Below are positions 6,698 through 12,518 of a stretch of DNA of 19,334 bases, one piece after another. How positions within the stretch are numbered: the stretch's first letter is position 1; each line of letters opens with the position of its first letter. Source of the stretch: Chrysochromulina parva (taxonomy: Eukaryota > Haptophyta > Prymnesiales > Chrysochromulinaceae); NCBI GenBank assembly GCA_002887195.1, contig PJAB01000897.1, forward strand, positions 1 to 19,334, in the 5' to 3' direction. The notes below the pieces were generated by a model. The model was given only the letters and a program-made list of their open reading frames with translations. It did not search any database and was not told the origin of the DNA. The translations under genes and the position numbers were made by a program.

Positions 6698-8974
6698 TTA
6701 CGCGAAGCCGCCGCCCGTCGGCGCCTCTCGCTGCGCCGCGGCCGCCAGCGTCTGCGCCGGCTGCGCGCCCGTGAGCCCTTTGATGTCGTCCACGAGCCCC
6801 TTAGACAGCTCGAGCGTGGAGGAAGTCGCCTGCTTCACCTTTTTATTGAGCGTCGCGAGCAGCGAGCCCGCAATCGTGCTCAGGTTCTCGCTGATCGCAG
6901 AGGTGCTCGGCATCGGCTGGACGGCGCCGATGTTCGACGCGGCCGCGTCGCCCTGCGAGCTTCGGTGCGAGCTCGGGCCCTGCTGCCACGGCAGGCGCTG
7001 TTCGTGTGCTTGCTCGTGTGCTTGCTCGTGTGCTTCCCCCAACGGCAGCTGCGGCACAGGATTTGCAGCCGAGCCGGGGCGCGATAGCTGGCGCATCCTC
7101 TGTAGCTGCTGCTCGGCCAGGTACAACTTGCGCCCCAGCTCCCGGCTGTGTGCTGCGCTCGCATGCAGCTCGCGCTTTGCATGCTCGAGCTCTTGAATGT
7201 TGCTCGCGTGCATGCCTTGCAGCTGCGCCAGCCGCTCGTGCGCCATGGCGAGCTCGAGCTGCACCTCCCTGTGCTTCGCGAGCGGCACCGCCGGAGCTTG
7301 TGGCGCTCCCGAGAAGCTGCCATAGGGCTGTGGCTGCAGCTGCTGCTGCTGTGGCTGCTGCGGCTGCTGCGGCTGCTGCGGCTGCTGCGGCTGCTGCGGC
7401 TGCGGCTGCTGCTGGCCTGGCTGCATGGGCAACTGGCCTGGCTGGTGCTGAAGCGGCGGCGGCTGCCCATGCTGCGGTGCGGGATGGCCATGGTGGACGG
7501 CAGCGGTGGCTCCGGGAGGCATCTCTCCGAGCTGCTGGGAGATCTCTCCGAGCTGCCCGAGCTCAAGTGCGCGGCGCGCTGCTTGCTGCTCAAGCATCGC
7601 GCACACGGCGGCACGCTGCACAAGGGCGCGGTGCCCCGCGTCGAGCTTCGCGCACTGCTGCTCGAGCGTCGCCACAGTCTCGCCCAGCCGCTCGGCGTGC
7701 TCGCGTGTGGCTGCCTCCGCCGCGGCCGATTGCGTACCGAGCGCCGTGGCGAGCTCCAACCGCTCCTGCAGCTCTCGCAGAAGGTCGGAGCGTTGACGAA
7801 ACTCCTCGCGCAGCGCATTCAGTTCGGAGCGCGACGCTTGCTCGGCACGGCGCGACGCTTGCTCGGCCTCCCGTGCCGCGGCGAGCGCCGCCGCCGCCGC
7901 CGCCGCTTCCCTCGCCGCATCAGCCTGAGCGGCCGCCGTGTGGGTCGCCTGCGCGTCTGTGGTCGCATCACTTGCCCTCTGAAGCGCTGCCTCCAGCTGT
8001 GCCACGCGCGTGGCGAGCACCGCCGCCTGATGCTCCGCCTCCGAGCGAAGGCCCGCCTGCTCGTGCACCAATCGCTCGGCCTCGCGAGCATAATCGCTCG
8101 CCGCCTCTGCTTGCTGCCTAGCGAGCTCAAGCTCCTCTTGCAGCGCCGCCGCGGCCGCCGCGGTCGCCGCGGCCGCCGCGCCCGCAGACGTGCCCATGCC
8201 GCCAGCTTCGCCGCCACTTGGTGCTATAGCGCTCAACGCAGCGCCTGTCGAGGGAGCTGTGGCGGCAGCGGCGGCGAGGAGGGTGCGATACACGAGGAGG
8301 AGCTGCGTCGAGGCCGCGGGCGCGAGAGCGACGCGCAGCTCGCGCACGACGGAGGCGACGGTACCGGTGGGCTTGCGGCAGAGCTCCGCGCGCATCGCGT
8401 CGAGCGCTGCAGCCTCGTCGTCGAGCACCAGCGTCCGCGGAGCCGCGGGGCTTGTGTCAGCCGAGGAAGGCTTCTTGTCGGAGGCGCTCGGGGCAGCGGA
8501 GGATGTGTCCTCCTCCGAGAGCAGACGGCTCAGCAGAAGGTGCAGACGCAGTGTCGAGGCGGCGAAGCGTGGCACGGATCCAGACGGGCGCTCGACGTGC
8601 GCAGCGGCATCGCGATAGATTTCTGAAAGCCGCGCGTGCGCTGTGCACAGAGCCTGCCTGTCGGCGCGTTGCTTGATGCGATCGCGAGATGAGCGGTAGC
8701 CGATCGCGTTGGGTTTGCACGTCGTGCATGCGCGATGGACGAGCTGCTCAAAGGTAGCGAAAAAGTCTGCGAGCTCGCCACGGTATCGCTTGCAGACACT
8801 GCCAACGTCTGGCGGAGCTTCAGCAGCTGCTTCGCCATCTGAGTCCTCCGAACCGGCCCCGGTTGGTGACACGACGTCCAAAGAGCCTCCACGAAGACGG
8901 CTCACTAGAGCCGAGCGGGCTGCCGAATGCTCAACGGCCGCAGCCGCGAGTACGAAGAGGAGACGTGTCTGCAT
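6698..8974 (-). CDS. Secreted-type Ala/Gln-rich coiled-coil protein
   Basis: A 758-residue protein, ATG at 8974. Residues 1-20 (MQTRLLFVLAAAAVEHSAAR) look like a signal peptide, followed by L-V-S-R-L-R-G-G, so secretion, or plastid entry in a complex-plastid alga, is possible. Residues about 60-165 form a Cys-containing helical region (C-T-T-C-K-P-N). From about 290 to 500 an Ala/Glu/Gln/Arg-rich stretch has heptad character and reads as coiled coil. It is followed by a Pro/Gln/His-rich linker with P-Q-Q repeats and then a second helical stretch. Near 675, A-H-E-Q is repeated in tandem. The C-terminus (S-T-I-A-G-S-L-L onward) is amphipathic. I do not recognise a family. The repeats arise from 9-bp and 12-bp DNA repeats, so length may vary between strains. 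A structural or scaffold role is a guess. Confidence 0.65.
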   Translation of the reverse strand: MQTRLLFVLAAAAVEHSAARSALVSRLRGGSLDVVSPTGAGSEDSDGEAAAEAPPDVGSVCKRYRGELADFFATFEQLVHRACTTCKPNAIGYRSSRDRIKQRADRQALCTAHARLSEIYRDAAAHVERPSGSVPRFAASTLRLHLLLSRLLSEEDTSSAAPSASDKKPSSADTSPAAPRTLVLDDEAAALDAMRAELCRKPTGTVASVVRELRVALAPAASTQLLLVYRTLLAAAAATAPSTGAALSAIAPSGGEAGGMGTSAGAAAAATAAAAAALQEELELARQQAEAASDYAREAERLVHEQAGLRSEAEHQAAVLATRVAQLEAALQRASDATTDAQATHTAAAQADAAREAAAAAAALAAAREAEQASRRAEQASRSELNALREEFRQRSDLLRELQERLELATALGTQSAAAEAATREHAERLGETVATLEQQCAKLDAGHRALVQRAAVCAMLEQQAARRALELGQLGEISQQLGEMPPGATAAVHHGHPAPQHGQPPPLQHQPGQLPMQPGQQQPQPQQPQQPQQPQQPQQPQQQQLQPQPYGSFSGAPQAPAVPLAKHREVQLELAMAHERLAQLQGMHASNIQELEHAKRELHASAAHSRELGRKLYLAEQQLQRMRQLSRPGSAANPVPQLPLGEAHEQAHEQAHEQRLPWQQGPSSHRSSQGDAAASNIGAVQPMPSTSAISENLSTIAGSLLATLNKKVKQATSSTLELSKGLVDDIKGLTGAQPAQTLAAAAQREAPTGGGFA
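7010..7033. repeat. 12-bp tandem repeat inside coding region
   Basis: TTGCTCGTGTGC occurs twice in perfect tandem (7010-7021 and 7022-7033), preceded by a diverged unit at 6998-7009. It is in frame and encodes repeated A-H-E-Q in the coiled-coil gene. A multiple-of-three unit allows copy changes without a frameshift. Confidence 0.85.
7353..7397. repeat. 9-bp repeat encoding Pro-Gln-Gln units
   Basis: Five perfect copies of GGCTGCTGC lie head to tail, flanked by diverged CTG/CTGC units from about 7330 to 7412. On the coding (minus) strand this gives a P-Q-Q tract between the coiled-coil blocks. It is a CAG/CTG-type tract and likely to be length-polymorphic. Confidence 0.85.
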
Positions 8975-9401
8975 GTGTGCACGTGTTCACGTGAAAGCCG
9001 TGGGGTGTTTGGGGAAGGTTCCTGTAGAGTGAGTGGAGAACTGCGTGTGCCGCTAGGGTAAATCTTGTGAGCCACAGTAGGTATCTCGTCCTGAACCCCG
9101 TAAATCACCACGTGGTGTGTCTCGATAGGAATCCTAACTCACTCAAAAACGAATCCTAGGTCAGTCGGGTCCCCTGTGCAGCGCGAGCTCCTCGAGTTCT
9201 CCCTAGCTCCTCGCAAAATTTGCCAGCACATCGTGATGACGAGGGTTGTGGTAGCTTTCCTGTCGACAGGTCGTGGCGGCTCGAACCCCCCCCCCCCTCT
9301 GAGCCCCCACGAATGAGCCGGCGCCCTCGTCGCCGTAATACTATAAGTCACGTGCCGCTGGCTATTCCTTGCTCATCTTCCGTGTCTCGCGCGGCGCGCA
9401 C
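8975..9401. other. Intergenic, with CACGTG palindrome
   Basis: No gene is supported in these 427 bases. A perfect 12-bp palindrome, CACCACGTGGTG (9106-9117), with a G-box/E-box core sits 132 bp upstream of the coiled-coil gene's ATG, in a plausible promoter position. AATCCTA occurs at about 9130-9136 and 9152-9158. A run of 12 C (9286-9297) follows. The 3' end of the next minus-strand gene lies at 9402. Confidence 0.5.
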
Positions 9402-9987
9402 TCACATGTTTGGGACGCCCATGTCATGGTCGCGAGCGAGCGGGTTGAGCACCTTCTTCGAGAGGCCCATGGCCTTGGGACTGGCATAACCGACGCCCTC
9501 GCCGGCGGCGAAGGGGAAGGCGGGGGGGCTTACGATCTTTTCGGGCGCCGCGGCGGAGGGGCGCAGCCCGCTCATATGCGGCTTCTGAAAGAGCGCGTGG
9601 GTGAGTGATAGTGGCGTGTCTGGGTAGTAGCCTGTATCACGGCGCATCTGGTCGCGTTGGAAGTAGCGCACGGTGAAGGGCGTGGTGCCGACGGCGTCGT
9701 CGAGCTTCTTCACGTTGACGCCGGCCGACATCGCGCCTGGCGCCCTGTAGCGGAAGAGCTTGTTGGAGCAGTTCGTCGGGATGTGGGCGGGGTTCCAGTA
9801 GTCCATGCGCCGCAGCCGCAGCCAGCCGTACTCGAGCCATGACTGTGGGGAAGGCGAGAGGGGGGGGAGCGGTGGGCGATGCAGCGCGTGAGCGGTGCAG
9901 CGAAGGAGCAGACGGGCCGCCGGTGAACGCTGCTGGCGCAGCGGCAGGTGTGTCGAGAGCGAGATGCAACACCTGTACGATCGCCAT
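9402..9987 (-). CDS. Unrecognised 151-aa protein, two exons
   Basis: Exon 2 contains an open frame whose first ATG is at 9806, but the same frame continues upstream as SWLEYGWLRLRR to a CCCCACAG acceptor at 9843-9850. A donor 130 bp upstream follows a short exon, ATGGCGATCGTACAG (9987-9973). Splicing gives MAIVQSWLEYGWLRLRR then M-D-Y-W-N-P-A-H-I-P-T-N, 151 residues. I prefer this because a frame with no stop bounded by a strong acceptor, preceded by a start-bearing mini-exon, is unlikely by chance. The protein is basic, rich in Pro/Tyr/Lys, without transmembrane segments or Cys clusters, and reads like a small structural subunit (Y-F-Q-R-D, G-Y-Y-P-D-T-P-L-S-L). I do not recognise it; a mitochondrial complex subunit or a ciliary microtubule-associated protein are untested ideas. 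The alternative start at 9806 gives 134 residues. Confidence 0.6.
9843..9972 (-). other. 130-bp intron after a 15-bp first exon
   Basis: The donor reads GTACAG|GTGTTG and the acceptor CTTCCCCACAG|TCATGG on the minus strand, with a pyrimidine-rich stretch (CCGCTCCCCCCCTCTCGCC) just before the acceptor. The proximity of the acceptor to the coding frame and the ATG-bearing mini-exon support the call. No transcript evidence is available here. Confidence 0.55.
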
Positions 9988-10142
9988 TTCTAATAAGCAA
10001 ACGTTTCCACACCAAATTGTAAACTTCATCAGACTTTGGTTCTCAGCGACAGTGATGACGGCGGCCCTTAGATGTAGTGGATAGCCATCTGCGGGGTGCG
10101 CACGAGCAACAGAGCGTCGTTTCGGCAGGGAGGCGCCGTTCC
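9988..10142. promoter_or_regulatory. Candidate bidirectional promoter
   Basis: About 155 bp separate the ATG of the minus-strand 151-aa gene (9987) from the ATG of the plus-strand EF-hand gene (10143). This must include both 5' leaders and core promoters. The left half is clearly AT-richer than the surroundings (AATAAGCAAACG, ACCAAATTGTAAACTTC). No definite TATA box or other named element is visible. Confidence 0.5.
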
Positions 10143-12116
10143 ATGAGCATGGACCCGAAGAAAGCCTTCGAGGCGGTGGACGGCTTATGTCAGTCGTGGG
10201 CCCTGGGTTCGTACGTGCACCACGTGCGGCACGTCAAAGACCGCGCCGAGCAGGGCCATGAATTTCTCGTCATCTTCTCGATGCCGCAGCCCACCAAGCC
10301 CGTGCCAGAGCTGGTGGCGACGGCCACGTTCACCGTGAAACCGCGCGGAGAGGGTGAGGCGCCGAGGGTGTCGTACATTATCGAGAAGCAGAAGAATCGC
10401 TTTCCGGGTGAGCGGCCGATCCGCAAGCAGTGGCTCGACGCAGCCATCCGCCGCAAGGCGATCGTGCTCGAGTGCTCTGCCATGTTTGCCGACAAGGGGA
10501 GGCTGCCGCAGCCGCTCGCCTTCGTGCCGGGCAAGTACAAGGCGGCGCAGGCGATCGCGGACGCGGCCTTTGACGGCGCCGATGAGAACCAGGAGCGCCT
10601 CATGGAGGCCGCTAACGACCTCGCCGACGCGCAGGCCGCGGCGCTGCAGCAAATGTTTGAGTCGGACGCGGAGCTGGAGCAGCTTCTCGTGTCGATCTTC
10701 AAAGACGGCGACGCGGACGGGAACGGGTACCTGGACCCGAAGGAGTTCCGCACGCTTCTAGAGACCTCGCAGCTCGGCCTCGACGAGAGCAGCGTGCGCC
10801 AGATCCTGATGCTCGCGGACGCCAACGGCGACGGCAAGATCGAGTACGCCGAGTTCGCGCCGCTCGGCGCGGACATCATCCAGACGATGCGGCTGCGCCA
10901 GCTGAACGCGGCGGAGGAGGCGGTGCGCAACGAGGAGGCCGAGCTCATGGCACGCGAGGTCATCCACGGGCTCGGTGAGGAGGAGATCGTCGAGATGCTT
11001 CTCAGCGCCTTCCGCTCCTTCGATAAGGACAACAGCGGCCGGCTCGAGCGCGGCGAGATTGTGGAATGCCTCAAGTCGCTGCAGCTAGGCGCGACGAAGC
11101 TGACGCCGCGTGAGATCAAGATGATCATGTCCTTCATCGACGAGGACGAGAGCGGCACCATCGAGTACAACGAGTTCGCGCCGCTCATGTTCAACTACCT
11201 GGTCGAGGCTCTGAAGCTCGGCTTCTTGCAGAGCGAGTCGGACGACCTGGTCGAGTACCTCTCGATGCACCTGGCGAGCTACGATGCGGAGGAGGACGGC
11301 CGGCTGACGACCAAGATGCTCAAGGCCGCAATGATCGAGGCCGACCTCGTCAAGCTCACGCCCATCCAGCTGCAGACCGTGCTCGCCGACGCGCCCGTCG
11401 ACTCCGAGGGCAAGGTGATGATCTCCAACTTCGTCGGGCCGGCGGCGCGCATGATCATTAAGCTGAGCGACCCGGCGCTCGAGCGCAAGCGGCACATGGT
11501 GACAAAGATGGCGAAGATCACGCCGCTCCAGGCGATCACGCCCGAGGAGCAGAAGCGGCTCACCAACATGGCGCGCAACGTCTTCCAGGCGTACGACGCC
11601 GACGGCTCAGGCAAGCTCGACCGCGCCGAGTTCCAAAAGTGTCTCTTCGAGTCGAAGCTCGGGCTGAACGAGCATCAGATACAGAAGCTCATGTTCGCGG
11701 CTGACGAGAACGACGACGGCGCCATCGACTACAACGAGTTCGCCGACCTCTTCTTCAACTGCATGCTCGAGATGACGCGCGAGCAGTCGATCGAGCGCAT
11801 GCTGCGAGACGAGTCGATCGCGTCCATCAAAGCGTCCTTCATGTTCCTGCTCGACGAGCTCATGATCCCGCTGCACCTCGCCTTCGATATCGCGAGCGGG
11901 GGGCAAGACTCGTGCGACAAGGACGTCTTGCTCGGCTTCCTATGGCCCAAGTGCGTCGAGGAGTGGGGCGTGATGCCGGAGGCGATCGACGTGCTCGCCG
12001 CTCGGATCATGGAGCACCCCGAGGCCGCGGTCGGCTGGCACGCCCTCTGCGAGATGATCGAGAAGCTCGCGTTTGAGGAGCCGCCGTCCGAAACCGGTGC
12101 ACCCGCGGCCGCGTGA
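10143..12116 (+). CDS. Eight-EF-hand calcium-binding protein
   Basis: A 657-residue single-exon protein. The frame is open from 10077 but the only ATGs near the front are at 10143 and 10149 (MSMDPKKAFEAVDGL). Eight EF-hands lie in four pairs. Canonical 12-residue loops are at 190-201 (D-A-D-G-N-G, E201), 226-237, 294-305 (D-K-D-N-S-G), 333-344, 485-496 and 521-532. The third pair is degenerate: 381-392 ends in Met instead of Glu, and about 418-429 lacks most acidic ligands. Residues 1-170 form a separate domain with beta-type segments (F-L-V-I-F-S-M, V-S-Y-I-I-E-K) that I cannot identify; residues 545-650 are a helical C-terminal domain. There is no signal peptide or membrane segment, so it is a cytosolic Ca2+ sensor or buffer, plausibly ciliary or cytoskeletal. 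It is longer than calmodulin or centrin and has no kinase domain, so it is not a CDPK. Confidence 0.85.
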   Translation: MSMDPKKAFEAVDGLCQSWALGSYVHHVRHVKDRAEQGHEFLVIFSMPQPTKPVPELVATATFTVKPRGEGEAPRVSYIIEKQKNRFPGERPIRKQWLDAAIRRKAIVLECSAMFADKGRLPQPLAFVPGKYKAAQAIADAAFDGADENQERLMEAANDLADAQAAALQQMFESDAELEQLLVSIFKDGDADGNGYLDPKEFRTLLETSQLGLDESSVRQILMLADANGDGKIEYAEFAPLGADIIQTMRLRQLNAAEEAVRNEEAELMAREVIHGLGEEEIVEMLLSAFRSFDKDNSGRLERGEIVECLKSLQLGATKLTPREIKMIMSFIDEDESGTIEYNEFAPLMFNYLVEALKLGFLQSESDDLVEYLSMHLASYDAEEDGRLTTKMLKAAMIEADLVKLTPIQLQTVLADAPVDSEGKVMISNFVGPAARMIIKLSDPALERKRHMVTKMAKITPLQAITPEEQKRLTNMARNVFQAYDADGSGKLDRAEFQKCLFESKLGLNEHQIQKLMFAADENDDGAIDYNEFADLFFNCMLEMTREQSIERMLRDESIASIKASFMFLLDELMIPLHLAFDIASGGQDSCDKDVLLGFLWPKCVEEWGVMPEAIDVLAARIMEHPEAAVGWHALCEMIEKLAFEEPPSETGAPAAA

Positions 12117-12492
12117 GAGCGGATGATGGTGCGCATCCGTGTGCGAGTCTCAGAGCTGTGTTCTGTGAACTCTGTGATCGACGTACTGTGCCGGAGAAGC
12201 AGAATGCCCCACTACCGGATTCCGCATCGGCCCCCAAATCCTTGACGAGCTCGTTCCTATCTAGTATTTCTGTATGTGCTGCCCCGTGCCCCGCCGCGCG
12301 CTCTGCTGTCGCACGTCGTGGGCGCGGCCGCGGGAACGCGAACGGGGAAGTAGTTGCGGGAATCGCATCTAGAGCTCTCTAGCGCGGAAGGGAACCGATC
12401 TGTACAAGTCCTAAACAAGTTCACCTACACTTAAGAAGCACTACAGAATAGTATGTCAAGGGCGGGACCCGTCACATACTTAACAGTTAACA
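12117..12492. other. Convergent intergenic region
   Basis: 376 bases between the 3' ends of the EF-hand gene (+) and the NEK-RCC1 gene (-). Both terminators and 3' untranslated regions should be here. I see no gene and no clear AATAAA signal. The right half contains one arm of a direct repeat whose other arm covers the end of the kinase gene (see 12439-12518). Confidence 0.6.
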
Positions 12493-12518
12493 CTACAGAA
12501 TACTGTCAAGGGCGGGAC
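12439..12518. repeat. Direct repeat copying the kinase gene's 3' end
   Basis: CACTACAGAATAGTATGTCAAGGGCGGGAC-type sequence at 12439-12468 recurs at 12491-12518 with two bases missing in the middle. The second copy contains the stop codon and last seven or so codons of the NEK-RCC1 gene (minus strand, stop at 12493). It runs into an inverted repeat, GGGACG-CC-CGTCCC (12514-12527). This is a local duplication of a gene terminus with about 52 bp spacing. Confidence 0.8.

Noticed and set aside
7330..7412. Regular repeats considered as a CRISPR array
   Set aside because: Units are 9 bp without spacers and are in frame in a coding region; nothing else in the window resembles an array.
7148..8626. 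A 492-codon plus-strand frame rich in Leu and Arg
   Set aside because: Antisense shadow of the coiled-coil gene; the minus frame has a signal-type start, heptads and an in-frame repeat structure.
9270..9300. tRNA-like TTCGA motif on the minus strand (GGTTCGAGCC)
   Set aside because: No D-arm, anticodon arm or 7-bp acceptor pairing could be placed around it; it adjoins a C12 homopolymer.
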